A DNA stretch of 64,000 nt from Tritrichomonas foetus (GCA_001839685.1 MLAK01000926.1:41154-105153), one strand, 5' to 3'; counted from the first letter of the stretch, positions 51,703 to 61,549 are shown. Notes: generated by a model from the letters alone, not told the origin. Translations and numbers: made by a program.

Positions 51703-52818
51703 CACCTAAAATAATTTTATTTGAGATTTCAAATTATTTCATTTTCCATTGAATTTGTTAAAACTGATTAAAAATCACTCAAAAATTATATATGTTTGAA
51801 TGGTTATTATATATTTGATTGGTTTTCAAATTCAAATTGTATGAAAATGATAGAAATTTTAATGAGGGAATCTAAACAATTTTTGGATGGATTTTCGTTT
51901 ATTTCAAAATTCAAAGGTGATTTAGAAATATTCTATGGGGATTATCTGATTCGTTGAAACGATCAATGTTATGGAGAAAGATCATACCATAAATCGATTT
52001 TATTTCCCCCTTAAATGTTCCAGTTGTTCTCCAGATATCTTTCTTTGAGAATCGGTGAACAAGTATTGAAAACAGAAGTTGTATTTGAAAAGACGATTAT
52101 TGAAAATGATTTAGCGTGTCAGAAAATAAAATATTTCATTTAATTATTGAATAACTTTATAGCAAGAAAATGGCTTTTTGAAAAGGATAAAAACATATAG
52201 AAAATATTATCCACTCAGAAAATTTAGTCATTTTGAAAGAGATGTCAGAAGTTTTCTCCACATTTGTGGGAAGTGACGAAATTGTAAATCGCATTATATC
52301 TGAATGAATTTTATATATTCTACAAAATTTACCAATTAAATATGGTTGATTTTCTTTAAACCATTTAGATTTATCTTTATTATATTAATTAAAATTGTAG
52401 AAACTTAAAAAATCGAATTTGCAATTAACATTATTCAATTTTCAATATATCTCACAAACGAAAAAAGTGACAAAACCATGTGTATAGAAATTTGATACAT
52501 ACGAAATAAATTATTGAAATATTTTACATTTTATTGAGAAATGTTTTCTTTTTATCTCATACAATATTTCACATCAACTCATTTAATAAAGAATATATGT
52601 TTACTATGTCAGAAGTGATTATGGAATAATGCTAAACACATTCAACAATGAAAAAATTAAGGCAAGAAAATAAATAATGGTTGCATAAGAAACTAAAACG
52701 AAAAGAAAAGAGAGGAATACCTTTGTGATTTCGAATTAATGTTAAATTTATTTAATTAGGCTTTCCAAACGATTTTAGGAAAAAAAACTTCGTCTTTCTA
52801 CTTCGGACATTCTAAATA
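51703..52818. other. Intergenic, no gene seen
   Basis: About 1.1 kb of AT-rich DNA between two minus-strand genes. I found no frame with family features, no tandem repeat and no convincing hairpin. Confidence 0.4.
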
Positions 52819-53919
52819 TCATCCTTGTATTGTTATTGCTCTTGTTGGGCATCTTGAGTAACATAGGCCGCATCTGAAGCACTTCATATTATCACATTTC
52901 ACATAACCTTCATCACAAAGTGTAAGTGCTCCATATAAGCATGATGTCACACATGTGCCACATCCAACACATTTATCGACATCAATTTTTGGTGACTTAT
53001 ATTGTTTCACTCCTTTATGGTGAATTGAAAGGCCAATTATTTCTTCAAAACTTTTATAATCATGCTTGTTGAGCCAGTCTGACATTTCTTTAGCAACAAG
53101 TCCAAAAATGTCTCTTCCTTTAACAATGGCAGATGTGCAAATTCCAAGCGCTGATGCACCACACATTAAATATTCAATTGCATCTGTTCCACAAGTGATG
53201 CCGCCTACTCCAATCACTGGAATATCAACTTCTCGTGCAACATCGAATACAACACGTTGTGCAAGAGGCTTCAATGCAGGACCTGAAACCCATCCATACT
53301 TCGTATCTGATCCCATGAAGGGTGCCCCACCTCTTTCGATGTCAACTGCAATACAAGGTCCAAACGAGTTTACACAGGTAATTGCAGCAGCACCTGCCTC
53401 TTTGGCAGCTTTGGCAGCTTTTCCTGCATCACGGAACGGTGAGAGTTTGACAATCACAGGCTTCCCACCCGTCCCCTCAATTGCGGCACGAATGGCATCT
53501 TGCATAGGCTTTGGATCATCACCGATGTAGTGTGTAGATAATTCGACTGCATCTGCAAAAGGTGCAACTTTGGGTGCCATCTCAGAAATCTCTTCGGCAG
53601 TGTATCCCATCGAACAAATCATTGGAATTTTCGCCTGGTCGCAAGCTTCGCGTATTTTTGGATATTCATATTTCAGCCACTTTTCTGGTGCTAATTCTGT
53701 CCAAAGTTCTGTGTTAAGAAAATATTTGTGTACTTTTGACTCATACATATTTGGCGTTGGAACTTTGGCTGCTTTGGTTGATATGGTTTTGGTGACCATT
53801 ACTCCGCAGCCACCTTTGATGCATTCTATGCAAGCTTTGGCATCACGTACAGGTGGTCCTGGTGCCGGCATAAGTGGATTTTTAACATCAAATCCCAAGA
53901 ATTTGGTACGAAGTGACAT
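52819..53919 (-). CDS. Dihydropyrimidine dehydrogenase-like flavoprotein with two 4Fe-4S motifs
   Basis: 366 residues from the ATG at 53917-53919 (MSLRTKFLGF). A longer ATG frame to 53973 exists, but TCATTTTTTATTC lies between the two ATGs, so the shorter start fits. Residues ~1-300 form a dihydroorotate-dehydrogenase-like TIM barrel (NPLMPAPGP, ITCVNSFGP, PVIGVGGI, GASALGICTS) that should bind FMN. Residues 317-327 (CxxCxxCxxxC, last Cys 327) and 347-357 (CFRCGLCYSRC) bind two 4Fe-4S clusters. This is the layout of PreA, the C-terminal part of DPD, and related anaerobe proteins. The catalytic Cys block of true DPD is not evident (ELSTHYIGDD there instead), so the substrate is uncertain. Closest relatives are expected in bacteria; gene transfer is likely. 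Confidence 0.88.
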   Translation of the reverse strand: MSLRTKFLGFDVKNPLMPAPGPPVRDAKACIECIKGGCGVMVTKTISTKAAKVPTPNMYESKVHKYFLNTELWTELAPEKWLKYEYPKIREACDQAKIPMICSMGYTAEEISEMAPKVAPFADAVELSTHYIGDDPKPMQDAIRAAIEGTGGKPVIVKLSPFRDAGKAAKAAKEAGAAAITCVNSFGPCIAVDIERGGAPFMGSDTKYGWVSGPALKPLAQRVVFDVAREVDIPVIGVGGITCGTDAIEYLMCGASALGICTSAIVKGRDIFGLVAKEMSDWLNKHDYKSFEEIIGLSIHHKGVKQYKSPKIDVDKCVGCGTCVTSCLYGALTLCDEGYVKCDNMKCFRCGLCYSRCPTRAITIQG

Positions 53920-54610
53920 GAATAAAAAATGATTGGAAATTGAATATGAATTGTTAAAAACCGTTTTTATCATTTGAACATTTTGTGTTGGAGGTTTAGA
54001 AAATAAATTGTCACTATAACTTTTTGTATAAACGTAAGAAAATTGAATTTATGAAAATCTTCGAATTTCAAAGAAAATTGATTCTCCACAATTTTGAATT
54101 GACTTTTAGATAAAATCGATTCTTGATCAGGATTTTGTTGTCCATTTTCTTTTCTTCTGATGAAATGAGTTGATTGGACCCTATATAATCTCTTCGATAT
54201 GTGTGAGTAAGCGCTTAATACCTATTATATTTTTTTTTCTTTCGTTTTTCACCATTCATTTGGCTTATTCTTGTTATATTAAACATTTATTTCTTTGAGT
54301 GTGGTACTCAACTTCAGATACTTCATACTTCTGAGGTCAAAATATAATTGCTTTTGTGAAGATCATATGATTTGGTGATATTTCATATTCCATATTATTC
54401 TCCAAATTCTGATAAGGATTCTCAAAATGAAAGACAACTTTTTATGTTCCTAATAATTCGTGAGTTGGGTGAATGTTTTTATCTAGAAGCAGTCTTTTTC
54501 AATTTATGAAATCGAATACATCACAATTTTTTTCTATAAATATGTGTTCATTTATATTCAATTTTTGGCCAATTATTATGTAAAAAAGTCGCAGAGGGGG
54601 TTTATGTCAC
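53920..54610. other. Divergent intergenic region with TATAACTTTTTGTATAAA
   Basis: Contains the 18-mer at 54015-54032, identical to 43095-43112, about 100 bases upstream of the flavoprotein start, and another AACTTTTT near 54434. TCACATG touches the CDK start codon. Confidence 0.5.
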
Positions 54611-55507
54611 ATGTCGTATGAAAAGCTCGAAAGGATAGGAGCTGGCACTTATGGTGTAGTTTATAAGGCTCAAAACACTCAAAACAAAGAAATTGTTGCA
54701 ATGAAACGAATTAAATTCGAAACTCGTGAAGAAGGATTTCCAACATTTGTTATTCGCGAAATTGCCCTCCTCAAAGAACTTAAACATCCTTGCATTATTC
54801 GGCTATATGACGTTGCTCATTCTCAACATCGACTAACTCTTATTTTCGAATTCTGCGACTACGATCTAACCAGATATATGCATACACTCAACGACGTTCT
54901 TCCAGTTAACCAAATTGTCCGCTTTTCACATCAACTACTTTCAGCGCTTTCTTATATTCACAGCAACGGAATCATCCATCGAGATGTAAAGCCTCAAAAT
55001 TTATTAATATATAGGAAAAAGTATTTAAAACTTGCTGATTTCGGTCTTGCTAGATCTACGTTTATTCCAATTGGCCAAATGTCGACGGAAGTTATCACGC
55101 AATGGTATCGTCCACCTGAGATATTATTGGATATTCATAACTATGGGTTTCCAGTCGATATTTGGTCAGCTGGATGTGTAATAGTTGAAATGCTTGTTGG
55201 ACAGCCACTTTTCCCATGTCATAGTAACGAAGAAATGATTAATGTTGTTTGCCAACTATTTGGCTACAAAGCGCTGGCTGAAGCATTTCCAAACCACCAT
55301 GCTCTTGACTCATCCAGTTCGGAGCCAGGAATTGGACTTGTGAATTATCTCCAAAGCTGTGATCCGCAGCTTGTTGATCTCGCCTCGAAGCTTCTTCACC
55401 CCGACCCGAAGAAGAGATTGACAGCCGATGAGGCACTCAAGCATCCAGTCTTCGAGGGGATGGAAATCGAAAGTGACCAAAATAATAATGGCGTGGATAT
55501 TTACTAA
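54611..55507 (+). CDS. Cyclin-dependent kinase, CDK5/Pho85-like
   Basis: 298 residues, ATG start; length and layout are those of a minimal CDK. The glycine loop is GAGTYGVV (10-17), the ATP lysine is K32, the PSTAIRE helix reads PTFVIRE (44-50), the catalytic loop HRDVKPQN is at 123-130, DFG at 143-145, and the T-loop is GQMSTEVITQWYRPPEILL. A Ser (158) takes the place of the activating Thr, as in CDK5 and Pho85, which do not need a CDK-activating kinase. WYRPPE also fits that subgroup. It ends with a short Asn-rich tail. A PHO80-like cyclin at 32148-32678 is a possible partner. Confidence 0.93.
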   Translation: MSYEKLERIGAGTYGVVYKAQNTQNKEIVAMKRIKFETREEGFPTFVIREIALLKELKHPCIIRLYDVAHSQHRLTLIFEFCDYDLTRYMHTLNDVLPVNQIVRFSHQLLSALSYIHSNGIIHRDVKPQNLLIYRKKYLKLADFGLARSTFIPIGQMSTEVITQWYRPPEILLDIHNYGFPVDIWSAGCVIVEMLVGQPLFPCHSNEEMINVVCQLFGYKALAEAFPNHHALDSSSSEPGIGLVNYLQSCDPQLVDLASKLLHPDPKKRLTADEALKHPVFEGMEIESDQNNNGVDIY

Positions 55508-56006
55508 TCGTGTTCTGTTTTATAGACTAAATTTTTTTCTTTTTACCTTTATAGTTTTTGATTTATTAATAATTACAATATAATGAAGGGAGTACAAAGT
55601 TATTTACTTATAACTAGGGTTCGCGCTTATGCCCAAAATGATTTTGAAAATCGAAAATCGAAAATCGTGGGCACAAGGATTTCTAGGTAAATTAGCATTT
55701 TATATCACATGTCTTTTTTAATCATTCAAGAAAATATATGAGATGAAATATCCTTTGTTTAATGCAAAAGAAATGGTTTGTGCATAAAAAGTGTGTTTGA
55801 TGCACTTTGAATACGTAATCATGGCCGTAAGATTTTTAAACATTAGTCGTAACATAAACTCTGTCATCATAAATTTGATCAGAAATATTCAAATTTTGGT
55901 GAAAAAAATGACAGAAGTTTCAAGAAACAGAAATGTATACTTTTTGTGATTGTCATTACATCGGTAATATAAATCGGTTTTTTTCGTGAAAATCGTTTTC
56001 CAATCA
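55508..56006. other. Intergenic with a G/C-tipped hairpin
   Basis: TGCCCA at 55630-55635 and TGGGCA at 55668-55673 can pair around three GAAAATC units (GATTTTGAAAATC is itself palindromic). It could be a terminator or a small structured element; nothing else was recognised. A TCATTACA motif lies about 50 bases before the next gene. Confidence 0.4.
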
Positions 56007-56624
56007 ATGATTTCTTTCAACGAAACCGCTTTTGCTTATGGTCAAAAAGTTATGAATATGGTGAATAATTCTAAAAACTATTTTAGCAGAAATCTAAGAA
56101 TGTCACAATCTTTCGAGCAGGTTGAAAAGACAGATGATGAAATCATAAGTATATTAAATCAATTTGATTGGAATTGGTATATTGCCGCAGATTATTTAGG
56201 CTGTGATTCACGCGAACTCAAAAGTAAATTCGAAATGAAGCAACCAAACGCCGACTTACCGCAAGTAGATCCAGCAACATTTAACGGAGCCCACATCAAT
56301 CCAGAGAATCTCGCAAAACTTCAAAATTTTGTTCGAGAACATTTACAGGAGCCACTTCCTCTTCTTTTTGATAGCGAAATAACAAATAAACAGAAATCGG
56401 AAATTGCTTCAGAAGTTCTTCTGGAATTTGGTCTTCCATATCGATTAACTCATATGAAAGAATATCAGGAAACATACCAGGTTCTCGAAAAAGAAGCCCT
56501 CTCACTTGCAAAATGGAGAGAACAGGTTTCCTATTTGTCTCTCGTTGAGGAAGCACTTTTTAAGATTTCTGCGAGACTCGCCCACCAAGAAGAGAATCCT
56601 GCGAATCAAGAAAATGAACAATAA
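56007..56624 (+). CDS. Small protein with Fis-like helix-turn-helix, unknown function
   Basis: 205 residues from the ATG at 56007; the frame itself starts at a GTG, and an ATG at 56100 (MSQSFEQVEK) is also plausible. I do not recognise the family. Residues ~38-68 (DEIISILNQFDWNWYIAADYLGCDSRELKSKF) follow the spacing of a Fis-type HTH, with aromatic W-N-W-Y in place of the usual turn before AADYLG. Residues ~105-195 form two or three helices with a coiled-coil tendency, and the tail is Asn/Glu/Gln-rich. In eukaryotes a UBA-like or simple helical bundle is as likely as a DNA-binding domain. Confidence 0.6.
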   Translation: MISFNETAFAYGQKVMNMVNNSKNYFSRNLRMSQSFEQVEKTDDEIISILNQFDWNWYIAADYLGCDSRELKSKFEMKQPNADLPQVDPATFNGAHINPENLAKLQNFVREHLQEPLPLLFDSEITNKQKSEIASEVLLEFGLPYRLTHMKEYQETYQVLEKEALSLAKWREQVSYLSLVEEALFKISARLAHQEENPANQENEQ

Positions 56625-56650
56625 ATATGTCTGAATATTTCAATTTTTCA

Positions 56651-56679
56651 TTTCTTCTATTTTTCATTCACTTCTATTT
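56651..56679. repeat. 17-bp minisatellite, left of second gap
   Basis: CTTCTATTTTTCATTCA units run into the N run and resume at 57164, so the gap is almost certainly filled by this repeat. It starts about 25 bases after the stop codon of the preceding gene. Confidence 0.8.
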
Positions 56680-57163
56680 NNNNNNNNNNNNNNNNNNNNN
56701 NNNNNNNNNNNNNNNNNNNNNNNNNNNNNNNNNNNNNNNNNNNNNNNNNNNNNNNNNNNNNNNNNNNNNNNNNNNNNNNNNNNNNNNNNNNNNNNNNNNN
56801 NNNNNNNNNNNNNNNNNNNNNNNNNNNNNNNNNNNNNNNNNNNNNNNNNNNNNNNNNNNNNNNNNNNNNNNNNNNNNNNNNNNNNNNNNNNNNNNNNNNN
56901 NNNNNNNNNNNNNNNNNNNNNNNNNNNNNNNNNNNNNNNNNNNNNNNNNNNNNNNNNNNNNNNNNNNNNNNNNNNNNNNNNNNNNNNNNNNNNNNNNNNN
57001 NNNNNNNNNNNNNNNNNNNNNNNNNNNNNNNNNNNNNNNNNNNNNNNNNNNNNNNNNNNNNNNNNNNNNNNNNNNNNNNNNNNNNNNNNNNNNNNNNNNN
57101 NNNNNNNNNNNNNNNNNNNNNNNNNNNNNNNNNNNNNNNNNNNNNNNNNNNNNNNNNNNNNNN
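56680..57163. other. Assembly gap (484 N)
   Basis: Unresolved bases flanked on both sides by the same 17-bp unit; array length unknown. Confidence 1.
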
Positions 57164-57192
57164 CTATTTTTCATTCACTTCTATTTTTCATC
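57164..57192. repeat. 17-bp minisatellite, right of second gap
   Basis: One and a half further CTATTTTTCATTCACTT units before unique sequence. Confidence 0.75.
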
Positions 57193-57541
57193 TCTTTTTT
57201 GATCGTAATATTAACAAATCAACCAATTCTATTATTCTGATCTATGAATTTGAAAATCATTTACTCACACTTGTAACATAATTATATAAAATATAAATAC
57301 GCTTCTCTTCCATTACTAATGAAATACTGGAGAGCATGAAATTTTATCGAATAGAATCTAATTTATTTCATTTACTGAAAGGTTGTTCATCCGATAATAT
57401 TTTTATGGTTCATTTTATGAAAACCATTGAAGAATTTGGAAATCCATCATAAATCAATATTTTAATAATTTAGATAAGAGAAAAGGCATATGGCGTATTA
57501 TATATATAGTTTATTCAAGAAATGAAACAAAATATATAACA

Positions 57542-58195
57542 TTAATGGAGTTTCTTAAATGTTGCGTTCCAATTGTCTTTTTCCCACTCTTCTGAAAGGA
57601 GTTCAAGTGAGTCAATATCTTTTACCAGTTGTGCGAATTCGCCTTTTTCAAAAAGGTGATAAAATCTTTCCAGTTTTTTACTTGAATCTCCAAATCTTTT
57701 ATCAATTGTCCATGGAATCATTTGATCTGCTTGGTCATACTGCTCCTTCGACTTCTGCTCAATCGCCCAGGCAGTCACGAAAGCTGTTCCTCCGACTTTC
57801 AATATTCGTGATATTTCTTTGAGGCATTGAATTCGTCTTTCCGCTGATGCAAAGTGATGGATAACCGCTATACAAATCACATGGTCAAATGTATTATCGC
57901 GAATTGGAATATTTACGCCGGTTGCACAGAAAACTGGTCGACCTCTTTTTGATGCGATCTGGCAAAGTGGCATTGACATGTCTGAAGCCATATCGATGAC
58001 TTTTGGATTGATGCAGAGATTTCTTCCATTTCCGCAGCCTAAATCGAGTAGAAGAGAATTTGGCTCTAACGATGAGACGAAGTTGCGAACACCGGGCCAT
58101 GGCTTATATCGAGTATGGTCGAAATGGCTTGCGATTTCGTCGTAGACTTTATTTACATGAACTTCTTCGATTTCTTCTGGTGGAAGTCTTTTCAT
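57542..58195 (-). CDS. TRM9: Trm9/ALKBH8-type tRNA (uracil-5) carboxymethyl methyltransferase
   Basis: 217 residues, ATG at 58193-58195. The N-terminal signature VNKVYDEIASHFDHTRYKPWPGV is the hallmark of Trm9 and the methyltransferase domain of ALKBH8. The SAM-binding motif LLDLGCGNGRN follows at ~49-59, then DMASDMS, DHVICIAVIHHFAS and RILKVGGTAFVTAWA. Trm9 with Trm112 methylates the wobble uridine side chain (cm5U to mcm5U) of tRNAs reading A/G-ending codons. A usual C-terminal extension is reduced: after ~150 only a short helical tail remains. No Trm112 or AlkB domain gene is in the window. Complete by length for a compact family member. Confidence 0.93.
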   Translation of the reverse strand: MKRLPPEEIEEVHVNKVYDEIASHFDHTRYKPWPGVRNFVSSLEPNSLLLDLGCGNGRNLCINPKVIDMASDMSMPLCQIASKRGRPVFCATGVNIPIRDNTFDHVICIAVIHHFASAERRIQCLKEISRILKVGGTAFVTAWAIEQKSKEQYDQADQMIPWTIDKRFGDSSKKLERFYHLFEKGEFAQLVKDIDSLELLSEEWEKDNWNATFKKLH

Positions 58196-58540
58196 TTTAT
58201 ATTTTTGAGAGGATATATGGTTTTACTATTTTTTCAGATATCACATACAATATTTTCAATGGATAATCTGACAAAACATTGGACCCGTTTCTCGAGTGCA
58301 GGCGTGAATACAAACGAACAGTCCTTAACATGTTATCTTCACAACTTTATAATTTTTAAGAATTCAAAATAGTCAAAAATTATTAATTTTATTATTAATT
58401 TTAAATTTCTAACTTTACTAATTCTAAGAATAAGAAAATATATATGTATGATGTAAACCGAGCCTCTCGAAATGTCTAGGATATATCTATAGATATATTA
58501 GCCGGATTCGAATAAAATACAATTTATTTCTATTCGGCAA
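58196..58540. other. Intergenic between co-oriented genes
   Basis: Contains a perfect 18-base palindrome ATATATCTATAGATATAT near 58481-58498, just beyond the 3' end of the minus-strand gene at 58541. No gene was seen. Confidence 0.45.
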
Positions 58541-59323
58541 TCACCACCCAGGGATTGGGTTCCACCCTGATTCATAGCTTCCGACATATATTTCTTCATT
58601 TCTGGAAAACATCAATGCAAGGTCACAATCATTCTCGTCAATTGAATTTTTTCCATTTTCCTCATCAAAACCAGGAAAGACATCAGATTCCTTATTGTCC
58701 ACTTCATTGAAGTGGTTCTGAGGAAGTTTTGAAATTTCTGTATTCATTTCATCAGAATTCTGAGGCACATCATTTTCATTTGAATATGGCTCATCAATTG
58801 ACATTCTATGTGAAAAATTGGGAAACTGGTGGGAACTTCGTATGGCGCTAATTTGTCTATTGATATTGACGGTTTGAAGGACTCCGGTTGAAAGTGCGCT
58901 AGAGATGGAGTCTGGGCGTTGGCTTGGAGACAATTTGGGCGATAAAAATATTTCTATTTCTTTTGGTATATATGTGCTTATTGATGCCATAATCGTTGGT
59001 GTTGATTGCCTTCTTCCGGATTTGACCTTTTGGGTTGTCTGATAGACAAGCGCAAAATGTGGAATCGATGTTAGAATAATTTCAAAATGGACTTGACAAT
59101 GGTCACAGTTCATCAAAATACGCGTCTTTGAATCTACTTGAACGAAAACGCTTCGAGGTCTTCGAATAGAAATCGCTTCAGGGCTTATCAAAAATAATTT
59201 TGGCTTCAGGTAATTCAAGTGCTCAAAATCAGCGTGCGTGACTTTCTTCAAGGCTGTTTGATTGGCAAGAGCACACTTCATGACAATATTCCGACAAGAG
59301 TGGCTCAGGCATGGGCCTCTCAT
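58541..59323 (-). CDS. Unknown protein with conserved-looking N-terminal domain
   Basis: 260 residues, ATG at 59321-59323. The start codon is immediately preceded on the coding strand by an unbroken run of A (the T run 59323-59342), so the 5' leader is unusual. The first ~110 residues look folded: MRGPCLSHSCRNIVMKC, LKPKLFLISPEAISIRRPRSVFVQV and ILMNCDHCQVHFEIILTSIPHFALVYQTTQ have alternating strands and four Cys that could form a metal site. Residues ~115-260 are Ser/Asn/Glu-rich and disordered. No match to a family I know. A later ATG at residue 15 (MKCALANQ) is an alternative start. Confidence 0.6.
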   Translation of the reverse strand: MRGPCLSHSCRNIVMKCALANQTALKKVTHADFEHLNYLKPKLFLISPEAISIRRPRSVFVQVDSKTRILMNCDHCQVHFEIILTSIPHFALVYQTTQKVKSGRRQSTPTIMASISTYIPKEIEIFLSPKLSPSQRPDSISSALSTGVLQTVNINRQISAIRSSHQFPNFSHRMSIDEPYSNENDVPQNSDEMNTEISKLPQNHFNEVDNKESDVFPGFDEENGKNSIDENDCDLALMFSRNEEIYVGSYESGWNPIPGW

Positions 59324-60200
59324 TTTTTTTTTTTTTTTTTTTCCACGAATTCAAATTGCTTTATTTCTTTATTTCAGTTCAATTTTTTGAATGCTTTAAA
59401 AGGAATTCTATGAGATATTTCCTCTCTGTTTGTTTACAATAAGTTTATTTTTACAAAATATAAAAAAATTGAGAGGAATTGATTCTTTTCATAGAATTGA
59501 ATTTTTCAATAGGAACTGAATCCAGCATTGAAAATAAAATGGTAGTGATTCACAATCAAATTTGACAACAGCACCGAACAATATAATCGACTAATCTTGT
59601 TGACAAAAAATTGAACAAAATTATATTTCCACGAAATTTAACACAAAATCATTTTTTGAATAAATAACGTAAATCATATCCCTCATCTTTTCGATTTTTT
59701 TTTGATGATTATATTAGATTTTCGCGTATAATGATTGATAAATTGAGACATCTTTGAAAATATATGAGAAAAAGTTCTTCAACATTGAAATATTTCTTAA
59801 GAAAAAATTATATTTTCAAAGAAAATAAATTTATTCATCATTATACGCGAAAATCTGATTATAATTTTTCTTTCTTCCAATTTGATACTTTGTTTGCTAC
59901 AATATTTCATTGCAATTTGCAATGAATTTATGCTTTTGTATTTGTTGGAAAAAAAAATAAAATTGAAATATTGATGGTTAAAATTTAGGATCTAATGCAT
60001 GATGAATATTGGATATGCGATATTTATATCATACCCAAAAATATAGATTGCTTTAAATATAGATATTTAATTGAGATATTCGTCTTATGGGATAGTTAAC
60101 TATTTGTTTATTAACATGTAAAATCTATCATATTTTTCATGTCACTTTTCAGAAAAAATATTGATGTTCAAATCATCTTGACGATAACTTCAAATTGAAA
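59324..60200. other. Divergent intergenic region with MITE-like element
   Basis: Poly-T 59323-59342, the hairpin element at 59717-59855 and AAAAAGTT near 59771 (inside it). No gene was recognised; TCACTTTTC near 60142 and TCAAATTG near 60190 lie upstream of the glycosyltransferase. Confidence 0.5.
59717..59855 (-). mobile_element. MITE-like dispersed hairpin element, copy 2 (well preserved)
   Basis: 139 bp with terminal inverted repeats of about 45-50 bases. The left end starts GATTTTCGCGTATAATGAT and the right end finishes ATCATTATACGCGAAAATC (exact complement for the outer 19). Pairing continues, imperfectly, to TTTGAAAATATA. The inner loop carries AAAAAGTTC and TTCTTAAGAA. Flanks extend the symmetry (ATTATATTA / TGATTATAA). 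Its reverse complement matches 36942-37086 along the full length. No coding capacity. Confidence 0.75.
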
Positions 60201-61343
60201 ATGAAAATCATTCAGCGCAAACCCAACAAGTTTCAAACCCGGCTTCTTGTTCTATTTTTTATATTACTATTAACATCATTCACTTTTACTATCTTTGCTC
60301 TCGATTTTGTTTCATCAAATTCATCAAATTCCATATCCGATAAAAAATCTCCTAACAACGAAATTCTTTCTCAGGCACATCCAAAATGCCCTATTTGTAA
60401 CTTTACTTCGCTTCACAAGCCAACGTCCACTCGCCGGGATGTCGTTTTGGCTGCCGCGCTAACAGAATTAAAACGAGTTGAATATTTCTTGCGAACGTTA
60501 AGAACGACAGGAACTCTTGCCAGAGTTATTCTCTTCCTTGACAGTAAAAAAACCGCCTCTACAAACTGGCTCAAGTTTTTCAGTGCATGCAATATCGAAC
60601 CAGTTTTCATATCGAAACAAGATCCTGTTGTTCGCTCAGCCCCGAAACTTTCCAGGTATTATTTCTATCAACAGTGGTTATCAAAACATATTACGGAAGT
60701 TGACAGAGTCCTTCACACGGATACATTTGATGTAATATTCCAAAGTGACCCATTCATTCCGATAATCACTCAGGACTCTCTCTTCTTCACTATTGAGCCT
60801 GTCTCTTTAGGCGGATCGCATTGGACCGACCAGTGGATCACACAATGCTATGGAAAAAATATTTCGAGGCAGTTTTCGTCAAAACCTGTTTCTTGTAGTG
60901 GTGTAACTGTTGGAGGTGCCGCTCAGTTTCTGACATATTTAGATGTTCTTCTTTCAACACCGAAATGGGTTTCATGTTTTGGACACTCACTCGATCAAGC
61001 GCATCACAACTTTTTGTGGTATACTGGGGAATTCGAAAAGGCTGGTGTGAACATAAAAACTTTCGATTGTAATTCTCCTTACTTGACTATGCATTTTTGC
61101 TGCAAACGTGCAAAATGCGAATGGAAATCAAACGGAGTGATGTTTGGAAACAGCTCAACCGTTGCGCCTGTCCTCGTTCATCAATACAATCGTTGGAAAA
61201 ACCTGACTGCGAGAAACCCAGTGTTTTGTCCGGCACCACCTGGAGGAGTCACAGAATTGACTGTGAAAGGAAAACCAGCCAAATTGGAGGAATTGCCGCC
61301 ACTTTCTACCGAATTGCCAAAAGTTACATTATGGCCACCATAA
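60201..61343 (+). CDS. Type II membrane glycosyltransferase, GT-A-like
   Basis: 380 residues from the ATG at 60201; the frame also has a TTG six bases upstream. A basic start (KIIQRKPNKFQTR) precedes one signal anchor (~16-36), then a Ser/Asn stem and a lumenal catalytic domain (~75-350). RRDVVLAAALTELKRVEYFLRTLR resembles the first Rossmann unit of GT-A enzymes, and DRVLHTDTFDVIFQSDPF contains a DxD-type motif (TDTFD) for metal and sugar-nucleotide binding. PVSCSGVTVGGAAQFLTYLD and SLDQAHHNFLWY are typical acceptor-side motifs of this trichomonad/plant DUF-type glycosyltransferase group. Cysteines (CPIC, FCCKRAKC) suggest disulfides. It likely acts in the Golgi on glycoproteins or lipoglycan; donor and acceptor unknown. 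Confidence 0.8.
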   Translation: MKIIQRKPNKFQTRLLVLFFILLLTSFTFTIFALDFVSSNSSNSISDKKSPNNEILSQAHPKCPICNFTSLHKPTSTRRDVVLAAALTELKRVEYFLRTLRTTGTLARVILFLDSKKTASTNWLKFFSACNIEPVFISKQDPVVRSAPKLSRYYFYQQWLSKHITEVDRVLHTDTFDVIFQSDPFIPIITQDSLFFTIEPVSLGGSHWTDQWITQCYGKNISRQFSSKPVSCSGVTVGGAAQFLTYLDVLLSTPKWVSCFGHSLDQAHHNFLWYTGEFEKAGVNIKTFDCNSPYLTMHFCCKRAKCEWKSNGVMFGNSSTVAPVLVHQYNRWKNLTARNPVFCPAPPGGVTELTVKGKPAKLEELPPLSTELPKVTLWPP

Positions 61344-61549
61344 AATATTTGATTTGTGATTGAATCAATTGATCTATAGATCAGTATTATAGAAATATAA
61401 ATAAAGTAGATTTTTCATGAATATACTTTCATTTTTTATTTTGGTGAATCAAGATTGGCCGCGCTGTTTAAATTACAAAAAATCTGTATAAAGAAATTAA
61501 AGAAAATAAAATATATATACAGTATATAAAAGAATAGAGATATATTCGT

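Noticed and set aside
56627..57202. Frames on both strands through the second N gap
   Set aside because: Made of N with short T-rich repeat ends.
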